Of a stretch of DNA of 64,000 nucleotides, positions 54,466-64,000 are shown piece after piece (the first letter of the stretch is position 1; every line of letters begins with the position of its first letter). Source of the DNA: Ariolimax columbianus (taxonomy: Eukaryota > Mollusca > Gastropoda > Stylommatophora > Arionidae). Below the pieces are notes generated by a model. The model ran no database searches. It was not told the DNA's origin and was given only the letters and a program-made list of their open reading frames with translations. Position numbers and translations under genes: made by a program. The DNA is taken from the NCBI GenBank assembly GCA_036924085.1, contig JAVGWX010000019.1:4361141-4425140 (forward strand), given 5' to 3'.

Positions 54466-55350
54466 GTTGTTGGTGGTGTTGTTGGTGGTGTTGTTGGTGA
54501 TGTTGTTGGTGTTGTTGGTGGTGTTTTTGGTGGTGTTGTTGGTGGTGTTGTTGGTGGTGTTGTTGGTGTTGTTGGTGGTGTTGTTTGTGGTGTTGTTGGT
54601 GGTGTTGTTGCTGGTGGTGTTTTTGGTGGTGTTGTTGGTGTTGTTGGTGGTGTTGTTGGTGGTGTTGTTGGTGTTGTTGGTGGTGTTGTTGGTGGTGTTG
54701 TTGCTGGTGGTGTTGTTTGTGGTGTTGTTGCTGGTGGTGTTGTTTGTGGTGTTGTTGCTGGTGGTGTTGTTTGTGGTGTTGTTGCTGGTGTTGTTGGTGG
54801 TGTTGTTGCTGGTGTTGTTTGTGGTGTTGTTGGTGGTGTTGTTTGTGGTGTTGTTGGTGGTGTTGTTTGTGGTGTTGTTGCTGGTGTTGTTGGTGGTGTT
54901 GTTGCTGGTGTTGTTTGTGGTGTTGTTGCTGGTGTTGTTGGTGGTGTTGTTGCTGGTGTTGTTTGTGGTGTTGTTGCTGGTGTTGTTGGTAGTGTTGTTT
55001 GTGGTGTTGTTGCTGGTGTTGTTGGTGGTGTTGTTGGTGGTGTTGCTGGTGATGTTGTTGGTGGTGTTGTTACTGGTGTTGTTGTTGGTTGTGTTGTTGC
55101 TGGTGTTGTTTGTGGTGTTGTTTGTGGTGTTGTGGTGGTGTTGTTGCTGGTGTTGTTGTTGGTGGTGGTGTTGGTGTTGTTTCTGGTGTTGTTGTTGGTG
55201 GTGTTGTTGCTGGTGTTGTTGTTGGTGGTGTTGTTGCTGGTGTTGTTGTTGGTGGTGTTGTTGCTGGTGTTGTTGTTGGTGGTGTTGTTGGTGTTGTTGG
55301 TGTTGTTGCTGGTGTTGTTGTTGGTGGTGTTGTTGGTGGTGTTGTTGGTT
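54466..55350. repeat. GTT/GGT trinucleotide-based minisatellite, about 885 bp
   Basis: Words GTTGTTGGTGGT, GTTGTTGCTGGT and GTTGTTTGTGGT assemble into 12-, 15- and 18-bp units. All changes are multiples of 3 and TAA/TAG/TGA cannot arise from these words in most frames, so frames of over 300 codons are open on both strands: mucin-like PTTPPTTPATTP on minus, GVVGGVVAGVV on plus. No signal peptide, start context or flanking coding sequence supports a gene. Confidence 0.95.
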
Positions 55351-55629
55351 GCCCTCACTAAGTAAGTTTATTCTTTGGTGCGCCGAGAAAAGGGCATTAA
55401 GTGGCGACTTGTAGTAGCACTCCTTACATCCCGATGAAGGAAGGCAGCTGTCCTCCGGGCGGTTGTTCTATGCTTGGCTTCATCTGCATGACGCTCACTA
55501 CTACGGGGATCACGTCGATCTACATCTCGTAATCCAGAATATTTTTAAAATGCCTGTTTCCATGGATCGCTACATGGATGAGAGAAAGTTGCTGAGCTCC
55601 ATGTCCTCTAAAAAGTATAACAAACTGTG

Positions 55630-55985
55630 GATTACTGTCACTCGTGAGACAAGAGTCCTTGATTAATGTCACTCGTGAGACAAGAGGCCTGGATTACTGT
55701 CACTCGTGAGACAAGAGGCCTGGATTACTGTCACTCGTGAGACAAGAGGCCTTGATTAATGTCACTCGTGAGACAAGAGGCCTTGATTAATGTCACTCGT
55801 GAGACAAGAGGCCTGGATTACTGTCACTCGTGAGACAAGAGGCCTGGATTACTGTCACTCGTGAGACAATAGGCCTGGATTACTGTCACTCGTGAGACAG
55901 GAGGCCTGGATTACTGTTCTCGTGAGGCAAGAGACCTTGATTACTGTCCTATATGAGACAGGAGATCTTGATTACTGACACACGT
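55630..55985. repeat. 31-bp minisatellite, about 11 copies
   Basis: Units with ACTGTCACTCGTGAGACAAG and AGGCCTGGATT. CTGGATTAC and TTGATTAA variants occur in blocks. Confidence 0.94.
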
Positions 55986-57084
55986 TTGACAACATGTCTT
56001 AAATACTGTTAGTCCTATGACAATAGAAAAATAATATGAAAGCGTGTATCAGTCAAACACATGGTAAGTTAGAACACCATAACACTCTATCTCTCTTTGC
56101 CTCTCTTTCTTTCTCTATGTATCTGTACCTTCCTCTCTCTTACACACACACACACGCATACACAAGCACACAGACCGAGTATAAATTGAAACATGACCAG
56201 TTCCTCTCACAAGTAATGCTCATATTAGGGCTGCACTTTATAATCATTCATTAATCGACTAATCGTTAATAATTGTAATCGATTAGGCTTGTTGCGTTCC
56301 ATTAATTTTCTGTTTTAATTAATTCTGGAGAGTACCTCATTGCTAAAACATACAAGTCCGTCAACAGAAGCGTGAAACTACGAAATGGAAAGTAAGGTGG
56401 GTTATGTAAACCAGCCACGTGTGTAACATGCCAATGGCTGTTTAGCTAAAGTTTTAAACAGAACTAGCGTCTCTCTGTCTTCTGAAGATATTACTATGCT
56501 GGCTGATTACCGTGCCTGCTTGAGATAAAAGTAAAGTCATCCGTGTTTCTTCACAATTTGTTCTCCACAAAATACTTATATCACTTTTTATAATTCAGCA
56601 CTTATTTCAGTACAGGGCTCTTGCCTTGATCGCGATGAGCGGATATAGACATTAATTGGCGAGAGGTATTGCGGCTTTGAAGAATAATAAAACAGAAAAT
56701 ACGTTTCACTATTACTCAATTTATCTGATTTATTGATTAATTAACGATTATGTGTTTTCTTTGAATCAGTTAATTGTTTGTTTAAATCAGAAACATGCCT
56801 AGTTTTGATGTGATAGAAGTATAATCAATGTGAATCTACTCAAACATATCAAACAAAGTGTACAGAAATCAATCACGCTGCACATTTTATCAATCAGCTC
56901 ACAAAAGTAAACATGAAAATAACAATCATAAACAAAGAGACTCTGGTTTGCACTTTCCAAGGGAGGTCAGCGCCATTAGTTGACCTCCAACACAAAAGTG
57001 TCAGGGGAGGTAACAAATGTGATAAAGATATGTTGTCACATTTTAAACCTAACAAAAATTTGTAGTAAAAATGTAGATAAATAC
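55986..57084. other. intergenic, 3' flank of the gene
   Basis: AT-rich. A short (CA)n at 56144-56155, no gene. Open frames here are 72 codons or fewer. Confidence 0.55.
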
Positions 57085-57090
57085 TTTATT
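57085..57090 (-). terminator. poly(A) signal of the minus-strand gene
   Basis: TTTATT on the plus strand is AATAAA on the minus strand, about 56 nt beyond the TAG stop at 57146-57148. This implies a very short 3' untranslated region if used. Confidence 0.65.
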
Positions 57091-57145
57091 CATGGTATTA
57101 TAACGAGAGAAGATCATGTCAGGATGCTGGTGGGAGAGCAGTGGT

Positions 57146-60130
57146 CTAGATGAGAGCTTCCGTTTGTGGTGAGGAGACATCTTCGCTGGATCCATTTGTG
57201 TGATGTGCACTGTCTGGTGAGCTGATTACGATCATTGGCTTGTTCGGAGAAGACAACTCATCAGTGTAAGGTAGGGTAGAAGGCACTTCGGAGGACAAAG
57301 GGGCAGAGAGGTAAGAATCAGAGTTGTGTTGGTCACCGCTGGACACCGGGAGAGGTTGCTGTGGGAAGGTGTCACAAGAAACCGCCTTGGTAGGTGTCGG
57401 AGTTTCAGTGGGAGGTGTGGACTCTTCGTCAAAGTTAATTAGGTCACCAGCTTTCTCGTGCGGTGTGTCTGTAACTGGCGCCTCCTGGGTTTCTGGCTGC
57501 GCATTTGTGTTGCTATCAGTAGGAATCGGTGCTGAGACGTCCTGACGGAAGACTGCCCCCGGGTCGTAGCTGGACAATGACTCTGAGACGCTGCCATGAG
57601 CTGAGGTATCAGTGATGTCGGACACTGGACTTCCTCGTTCTACCTGGCTGGAGTCGGTTGTGGTCATCTCGTCCTCGTCATTATCAGGGCTGGAGGGTGA
57701 GCTGGCTCCCAGGTCGTTCCTAACCGTGTTGTCTGAACTGAGGACTAAACCGGTGCCGTTTTCTGAGACAATTTTGATGGCATCCTGTACGGCTTTAGCT
57801 GTTACTTCCATTGCAACGCGCTGAATGGACTCTTCATCGTCTTCAGCGTTATTGTTGAGGATGTTGTTGTTGTTGTTGTTGTTGTTGTTCTCACTAAGAG
57901 AGAACTCGGCTGGTAGAGGTGGGGGTATGAGGAGATCATCGGTTTCCACCAAATCGGACTGTGATATACTGCTGCTCGAGCTGTCTGCACGCGGAGACAG
58001 GTCCGTCTCGTGAGGTGGTGAAGGCGACAACTCTTGTGCTGAGGACAAGGACGACGAAGATATGTCTGAAATCTGAGGAGACACAAACATAACGCCTCGT
58101 TTCTTTGGCGCGAGAGTTTCTTCCCCTCTTTCTACACAAGGATCACCTGGGGAGGAGCTGTCGCTAGCAGGCTCATCCTGTTGCATGGACGCGGACACCA
58201 GCGATGTTGCCTTCTCTATAATTGACTCCACAAAAACCCTAGCCGTAGCCTGGTGACTTGCCTGCTCAGAATCGGCTGTCTGGTCAGTGTCTTCACTAAT
58301 CTCTTCAACATCTTGCCCAGTTGCAGAAACGCTTGGAATCAAACCTCTATTCTCGTCTAAAGAGTCGGTCTCCAGCAGAGTTTGAGCCTTTTCTAGAAAA
58401 TTCTCGTCAGTGTTTGAGACTTGAGCATATTCTTTATCAGCATCATTCAACGAGGCACCAACTTCATCGGTATCAACCGTCCGGATGCCTTCAACAAACC
58501 CTTCTATCTTCTCCTGCGTCAAATCCTTGATATATTCGTCTACAGATTGCATTGCTTCTTTGGTAGCAGAGCTATCTTCTGGCTGATACTGATCTTGTAA
58601 AAAGATATTGTTCGTCAGCTCTCCTGCTGATTCAAGCAAGTCGTTTCTAAGACCCTCAATCTGGCCCTGCTCCTGTGCAACAATGCTGGCAGTTGTGTCC
58701 TGTAGAGAGCTGAAGTAGTCGACAGCTTGCTCTCTTGACTGCTGGGATTGGTCGTCATCAGCTACAGCAAAGTCTTGGATTTTACCTCTTGCGTCTTGTG
58801 AGTTTTGCTCAAATGAAGTTCCTGATGAGGTGGGTGCGTCTTCTGCTATTTGTGATATATCATCCACAGGTTGACAGACAATGTGGCCCTGGTTAGATGC
58901 AAGTTGTTGGATATTAGCTTGTGTGTGGTCTAAAACAGCCACATTGTTTCCTGTAGAATCCAGAACGTTCTCGATTTCATCATAAGTCAACTGCTGAAGT
59001 GTTTTATCTGCGTCTTCGACTAAATCCAGAACATCCCTTGGCTCATCGAAACTGCCTGTACTCGCCACTGTTGCTTCCTGTCTTACACTACCGACATTCC
59101 CAGCCAGATTACCGACTTTCTGGTTGACTGTCTCTGTCCATGCGGCAAAATTTTCTGAAGCCGACAGCCTGGCTGACTCGACTGCTTCGTTCACTTTATT
59201 TTCAGCAGTCTGTTGGATGTTGTCGGCCACAGACGTAGCAGTTGCTTTAACTTTATCTGTAGTGTGTGCAAGCTCCGTTTTCACTTTCCCAAACAAACTG
59301 TCTGTCGCTGCTACTGTCCCCGTAGCGGTCTCTGCACCTGATTTAAAATCTGCATGTTCATTGACAGTTGCCTCGACTCTAGAATCTATGTCTGACTGTA
59401 ACGATTCAACGTCCCTGTTCAAAGACACAACTCGTGTATTGAAGCTGTCAGCTGCAGAATGAGCAGTGGAGTTATCGCTGTGAAAAGCTGAGGAGGTTGC
59501 ACTGTCCGCTAAAATCTGGGCTTCAATACTGGCTTCCAGAGCTTGACTTTCAGCATGGTCCGCTACATTGGCTGCATCAGACAGGACACTTCCAACAACA
59601 TCCTGATTCTTAACTCCTTCAGCTGCTATTCCAAATTTTCCTGCTGTGCTTTGATATGCATCAGTAACCTTCTGCTCGACATCCTCAAGGCCACGCGTGA
59701 CAGTTCCCTCCGCAAAGGCAGCGACACTCGCTGCCGTCTCGGAAACCACGATGGAAGCACTGGTTTGAGCATCTTCAACGATTTGTGTCTTGACCTCCAA
59801 ACCACTCTGACACGCTGTCGTCGCTGCCTTCTGAGCCTCTTCCTCTGCTGCTCTGGACACCTCTGAAAATGCTGACTTTCCAGATTTCACTGCCCCGCTC
59901 AGAATCCCATCGAAGCCATCACCACTTCTCCGCCCATCCACGCCATCACCACTAACTCCTCCATCTCCTTCAGTTTCTACCAACACCTGTACTCCGTCTG
60001 GTCCTACCCCAAGCTCAACCACACCTGCAGGGAGCAGTGCCTCATCCTCTCCATCTTTTGGCTTGTCTGGCACCCTGTTGTCCTCCTTGTTGTCCGCTCG
60101 CTCCGTACCAGAGGAACACAAATTGCCCAT
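57146..60130 (-). CDS. 994-residue acidic, disordered, probably N-myristoylated protein
   Basis: I do not recognise the family. The ATG at 60130 has A at -3 and G at +4, a strong start context. MGNLCSSG fits N-myristoylation of Gly2 with Cys5 as a likely palmitoylation site, pointing to the inner face of a membrane. Residues about 85-365 are rich in Ala, Glu, Gln, Val and Thr with few prolines and look like long amphipathic helices (for example SRAAEEEAQKAATTACQSG), somewhat like apolipoprotein- or perilipin-type sequence. The rest is acidic and Ser/Thr-rich, probably disordered. Short motifs seen: KRGVMF at about 677-682 (fits the PP1-docking RVxF pattern), ETDDLL at 729-734 (acidic dileucine), nine Asn at 748-756 from a pure GTT run (57863-57889), and LINFD at 897-901 (clathrin-box pattern). 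No transmembrane segment, catalytic motif or repeat-derived origin. It reads through 994 codons without intron signals; a multi-exon gene with further 5' non-coding exons remains possible. Function unknown; an adaptor or scaffold at membranes is inference. Confidence 0.88.
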   Translation of the reverse strand: MGNLCSSGTERADNKEDNRVPDKPKDGEDEALLPAGVVELGVGPDGVQVLVETEGDGGVSGDGVDGRRSGDGFDGILSGAVKSGKSAFSEVSRAAEEEAQKAATTACQSGLEVKTQIVEDAQTSASIVVSETAASVAAFAEGTVTRGLEDVEQKVTDAYQSTAGKFGIAAEGVKNQDVVGSVLSDAANVADHAESQALEASIEAQILADSATSSAFHSDNSTAHSAADSFNTRVVSLNRDVESLQSDIDSRVEATVNEHADFKSGAETATGTVAATDSLFGKVKTELAHTTDKVKATATSVADNIQQTAENKVNEAVESARLSASENFAAWTETVNQKVGNLAGNVGSVRQEATVASTGSFDEPRDVLDLVEDADKTLQQLTYDEIENVLDSTGNNVAVLDHTQANIQQLASNQGHIVCQPVDDISQIAEDAPTSSGTSFEQNSQDARGKIQDFAVADDDQSQQSREQAVDYFSSLQDTTASIVAQEQGQIEGLRNDLLESAGELTNNIFLQDQYQPEDSSATKEAMQSVDEYIKDLTQEKIEGFVEGIRTVDTDEVGASLNDADKEYAQVSNTDENFLEKAQTLLETDSLDENRGLIPSVSATGQDVEEISEDTDQTADSEQASHQATARVFVESIIEKATSLVSASMQQDEPASDSSSPGDPCVERGEETLAPKKRGVMFVSPQISDISSSSLSSAQELSPSPPHETDLSPRADSSSSSISQSDLVETDDLLIPPPLPAEFSLSENNNNNNNNNILNNNAEDDEESIQRVAMEVTAKAVQDAIKIVSENGTGLVLSSDNTVRNDLGASSPSSPDNDEDEMTTTDSSQVERGSPVSDITDTSAHGSVSESLSSYDPGAVFRQDVSAPIPTDSNTNAQPETQEAPVTDTPHEKAGDLINFDEESTPPTETPTPTKAVSCDTFPQQPLPVSSGDQHNSDSYLSAPLSSEVPSTLPYTDELSSPNKPMIVISSPDSAHHTNGSSEDVSSPQTEALI

Positions 60131-60334
60131 TCTTGCGGCTCTGTTAGCCCAAACCCGTGATTATCGTCTGCTGTAAAAACTTATAGCAACACAACGCAGC
60201 TTGCTTCCACTGCTGCTGTTGACAACTGCCAAAACAAAAATTCTTGCAACGACTACCGGCGTCTGTCACAGCTCAACTACTCCTCACTATGAGTGCAGCT
60301 TAACAACTTTGAGTACATACACAGCTAATATGTT
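60131..60334. other. 5' flank of the gene
   Basis: No TATA box, splice site or CpG-rich promoter that I can support. It contains the sequence immediately before the start codon, GCCGCAAGA. Confidence 0.4.
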
Positions 60335-60700
60335 AATTATACCAGTTACTGTTCGTGATTATACAAGCTTACAGAGTTACTGTTCTTGATTATACAATCT
60401 TACAGAGTTACTGTTCGTGATTATACAAGCTTATAGAGTTACTGTTCGTGATTATACAATCTTACAGAGTTACTGTTCGTGATAATATGTCTACACAGTT
60501 TCTGTTCTATATGATACAATTCCACCTAGCTGCTGTTCGTGATCAAACAAGCGTACACAGTTACTGTTCGTGATAATATTTCCTCTCAGTTATTGTTCGT
60601 TATAATACAATTCCACCTAGCTGCTGATAGCAATCATACAAGCCTACACAGTTGCTGTTCGTGATCACACAAGCGTACACAGTTACTGTTCGTGATCAGA
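60335..60700. repeat. 31-bp minisatellite upstream of the gene
   Basis: About 11 units with GTTACTGTTCGTGATTATAC and AAGCTTACAGA, becoming diverged to the right. It starts about 205 bp upstream of the start codon, so it lies in the promoter or 5' untranslated region of the minus-strand gene. Confidence 0.9.
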
Positions 60701-61558
60701 GATGTCTACCTTGTCAAAATTCGCAATTAGGCACGCGCACATTGCAGAAGTAAATTACTCCACCTGGGAACACAGTAAGAGATCCTGCAAGAATCACAAC
60801 AATCTTAATACAGCTGGTTTCGAATAATGCACACGCAGACAATGGTCGTGACTGTGAACAGGAAATTCAGTCCAGGTCGGAATAACAAGTCGACTTCCAG
60901 GTCCTCGGACAAGCTATCAAATCACTACACACAGTCACAGAATGTCACTTCGAATCTGGGGACCCTAATTGAAACAAATATAAACTTAAGTATTGATATC
61001 ACTGATTATCAGAACACAAATGAAGTACAATTTAATTAAAGCTTCTCTCAAAACCATGAATGTGTTCCTACGCATCCTAACACTGTCAGTCAAACTTGGT
61101 GCTTATGCTAGGAACATGAAAGATAAATAATAACGCGCACAATGATGTGTCTGTAGAAAGTCTTAAGTGTTAACAAGGGAAATCAAATTAGAAATGTTGA
61201 CATAGAAATTATTTAAGAACTGCTTTCTGTGCTGAATACATTGCAATTTAAGTCATTATGGATCGTATGAGCGCGCAATTGCATCTACTGCCACATCGTG
61301 CCTATAACGTTAGACGATCTAGCTAGAGGACAAAAGACTACTAGGAAGATGGACTGATGACTTCATATAAATACTACAATATCGTAGGCTTAAACAAATT
61401 TGCGCAATTATTGTCCAAGGAAAAGAAATGTCAGCTCCCCACGGCGCTTAAACGGCACAAATAGACAGAAAGTAAGTCAGGTTGATATTTGTGCAACCAC
61501 TGACATCTTGACTACAGCTGATGCATTACCCAAAACGATCCTGAGTGTCGCTACAGTT
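60701..61558. other. intergenic, no gene seen
   Basis: A 70-codon plus frame at 60827-61039 without a domain. The rest is AT-rich. Confidence 0.5.
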
Positions 61559-61691
61559 TGGCAGGGATTCATCGTAATCTTCCGGTTAGTTAGCATGATG
61601 GGAACGGAGATCTGCATCGGTCATTGGCAGGGCTACATCGTAATCTTCCGGTTAGTTAACATGATGGGAACGGAGATCTGCATCGGTCATT
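61559..61691. repeat. 66-bp tandem duplication
   Basis: Two copies with ATCGTAATCTTCCGGTTAGT and ATGATGGGAACGGAGATCTG, nearly identical. Confidence 0.93.
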
Positions 61692-61879
61692 ACAGCGGAG
61701 CATTAGGAGGGAAAGGCGGAGATGAATAGGACACACCCACATAAAAAAGAATGACAATATATCCAGCATGAACTGAATAAAGTCCAGGAAGGACGAGACG
61801 ACTTGAGAGGTCAAGGAACACCTTATAGATAAACCCAGGAATAGGACAACGAGACGGCTCAAGTTAAGTGGGCAGACCT

Positions 61880-62065
61880 CAGAAAGTGGGCGACGAGACG
61901 GTTTGAGTAGCTTGGGCAAATCACAAGAAGACCGCGCATGAGACAGCTTGGATCTCGTGCGCAGAACTCAGAAAACGGGCGACAAGACGGCTTGAGTTGC
62001 TTGGGCAAATCACAAGAAGACCGCACATGAGACAGCTTGGGTCTCGTGCGCAGAAAGCTTTGGTA
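61880..62065. repeat. about 89-bp tandem duplication
   Basis: Two copies with TTGGGCAAATCACAAGAAGA and GAGACAGCTTGGNTCTCGTG. It leads into the 44-bp array. Confidence 0.9.
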
Positions 62066-62084
62066 TCGAGGGTAGAATCTAGGA

Positions 62085-62520
62085 ATAACACGACGGGGCA
62101 GATTGGGTTGCGTTGGCCGAATCCATGAATAACATGACCAGACAGATTGGGTCGCCTGGGCAGACTCCATGAATAACATGACCAGACAGATTGGGTCGCG
62201 TGGGCAGACTCCATGAATAACATGACCAGACAGATTGGGTCGCGTTGGCAGACTCCATGAATAACATGTCCAGACAGATTGGGTCGCATGGGTAGACTCC
62301 ATGAATAACGTGTCCAGACAGATTGGGTCGCGTGGGCAGACTCCATGAGTAACGTGTCCAGACAGATTGGGTCGCCTGGGCAGACTCCATAAAGAACATG
62401 ACCAGACAGATTGGGTCGCGTAGGCAGACTCCATGAATAACATGTCCAGACAGATTGGATCGCGTGGGCAGAATCCAGGAAGAACATCACCAAACAGATT
62501 GGGCCGCGTGGGCAGAACTT
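62085..62520. repeat. 44-bp minisatellite, about 10 copies
   Basis: Units with CCATGAATAACATGACCAGA and CAGATTGGGTCGCGTGGGCA. Open in all three minus frames (up to 232 codons) because 44 is not a multiple of 3 and the unit lacks stops there. These are artefacts. Confidence 0.95.
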
Positions 62521-63460
62521 CAGAAGAGGACGATGAGACAGATGTGATCGCGTGGAGGCGGGTGGGGGGGGGGGGAAGTGGTGGAGGCAGGATTGAGAAA
62601 GGATGTATTTGTGGGGCAACTATCAGTGGTCAGAATGTTTGTTTATCGCGGTAGAAGTATCAGGTTCAAGCCATGGTCTTGTCCCGGCGCAATCTACCAA
62701 GGTGTCAATGGACAGCTGGCGTCGTGGTTGGGGAATACAAGGCAGCGAGGAATGGGATTTGTAGTCCCACAGAGGCTGAGGCACAGTCACATGAAGACTT
62801 GAAGACTGATCAACTTCGGCAGTGTCTGCCTTGAGCTGATTTAGAGGACAGAAGGTTAAAGGTCTCTTGTCACTGCCGAAACCGAACAACGCTTGAACTA
62901 CGTTTTCACTGGGTCTTTCAAACCTGCACCATTTACACTCAGACTCTGCTACCATAACCACATTCTCTTCTTCAGTCCTAGTAGTCACTGTACGATAATC
63001 AAGGTAGCCACAGTGCAAATAATCGAAGCAGTCACTGTACGATAATTGAGGTGGTCAATGCGTGACAATCGAAAGTCTCGTGACGACAGAACCGTACCTA
63101 AAACCGCCCGTATTGAGAAAGATCGATGCCAGTACATGTACTCCAATGGGAGATTTCCAGGAAAGCTTTCTCTGTCCCTGGCTATCTCTATGTGTCAGTC
63201 TACTTCACAAACATCTTAATGATTAATAAGCGTGTTTGCGCAATCCTGCAGCGGTTGCCATAAACTATTTCTCTCTTGCTCTGCCTGCATATATGTATGA
63301 CGGTGTGTCTGTCTCTGTCATGTGTGTGTGAGTATCTGTGAATATGTGCATGTAAGAATGTCATAGTGTTTGTCTGGTTTTATGTATATCTGTATATGAG
63401 AATGTACATATGTCTGTCTAGATGAATGTATGCATTTCTATATATGTGTATGTAAATATG
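62521..63460. other. intergenic, no gene seen
   Basis: A poly-G run at about 62562-62573. A 131-codon minus frame (62623-63018) without recognisable domains. A TG-rich, degenerate region at 63300-63460. Confidence 0.5.
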
Positions 63461-63580
63461 TATGCCTTGTCTGTCTGTCTACCTATCTGTCTATCTATCT
63501 TTCTATCTATATGTCTGTCTGTTCAACTATTAAAATATCCATCTATCTAACTGCTCGTATCTATCTTTCAAACTATATCT
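63461..63580. repeat. degenerate (CTGT)/(CTAT)n tract
   Basis: CTGTCTGT and CTATCTAT tetranucleotides with interruptions. Confidence 0.88.
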
Positions 63581-63846
63581 CTATCAAACTATGTTCCTAA
63601 CGATCAATCTAACACCTAGTGTCTATCAAACTATGTTCCTAACGATCAATCTAGCACCTAGTGTCTATCAAACTATGTTTCTAACGATCAATCTAACACC
63701 TAGTGTCTATCAAACTATGTTCCTAACGATCAATCTAACACCTAGTGTCTATCAAACTATGTTCCTAACGATCAATCTAACACCTAGTGTCTATCAAACT
63801 ATGTTCCTAACGATCAATCTAACACCTAGTGTCTATCAAACTATGT
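63581..63846. repeat. 42-bp minisatellite, 6 copies
   Basis: Units with CTATCAAACTATGTTCCTAA and CGATCAATCTAACACCTAGT, nearly identical. The unit starts with the CTATCAAACTAT of the neighbouring tetranucleotide tract, suggesting it was captured from the edge of that tract. The last 150 bp of the window hold no gene. Confidence 0.95.
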
Positions 63847-64000
63847 TTCTGTCTAACTATCTGTCTGTCTTCTATCAGTTTGTCAGTACGTCTGTCTGTA
63901 TGTCAGTCTATAAAACTATACATATATGTGCATTTTTGTGAACAATAACAGAAACAATGTTCTAACGCGACGTATAGCCTGAGCAGCGAGCAGAACAGTC

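Noticed and set aside
57801..58139. Antisense and alternate-frame open frames inside the 994-codon gene
   Set aside because: Shadows of the long coding frame, without their own start context or composition.
61859..62619. Minus-strand frames of 194 and 232 codons with Trp/Ser/Leu repeats
   Set aside because: Product of the 44-bp minisatellite; overlapping frames carry the same peptide.
62623..63018. 131-codon minus frame as a gene
   Set aside because: No recognisable domain, weak context, and it lies in repeat-rich intergenic DNA; left unannotated.

Overview
The window is eukaryotic nuclear DNA, and most of it is non-coding. It holds tRNA-derived SINEs, CR1-like and other LINE remnants, a P-element-like and a DDE_3-type DNA transposon, hAT-type short elements, and very abundant micro- and minisatellites. 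By hand tally, roughly a third of the 64 kb is tandem repeat. There are no bacterial signals. The mix of CR1-type LINEs with an esterase ORF1, tRNA-SINEs, THAP/P-element transposases and GATA/GACA arrays suits a lophotrochozoan, most likely a gastropod mollusc. That assignment is inference, not something the sequence proves.

Only one convincing host gene is visible: a 994-codon, non-repetitive open reading frame on the minus strand (57146-60130). It has a strong start context, an N-terminal myristoylation/palmitoylation sequence and a poly(A) signal just after its stop. I do not recognise the family. The protein looks disordered, acidic and Ser/Thr-rich, with an Ala-rich helical N-terminal third and short endocytic-type and PP1-type motifs.

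Layout. 1-8400: intergenic DNA with minisatellites of 32, 41, 46/92, 29 and about 31 bp, a G-rich array and long purine tracts. 8400-13250: a broken CR1-like LINE carrying a nested retroposon, then a broken P-element-like transposon with two in-frame minisatellites, then an antisense CR1 tail. 13370-14545: a 42-bp satellite whose units can form hairpins. 15840-24800: LINE remnants, two tRNA-type SINEs and a SINE-like element, three copies of one short retroposon (called retroposon A here) and several arrays. 24800-36600: mostly minisatellites, including a 3.2-kb array with higher-order structure (30757-33930). 36850-41925: two LINE 3' ends, a DDE_3 transposon with a 30-bp in-frame repeat, and a third LINE end. 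42860-56000: further arrays with hAT-like and other insertions. 57085-60700: the gene. 61560-63850: the last arrays.

The dominant theme is the interplay of transposons and tandem duplication. At least seven short tandem arrays sit inside recognisable transposon sequence, and several transposons sit inside arrays. Most predicted peptides in the window are by-products of repeats whose unit happens to lack stop codons.
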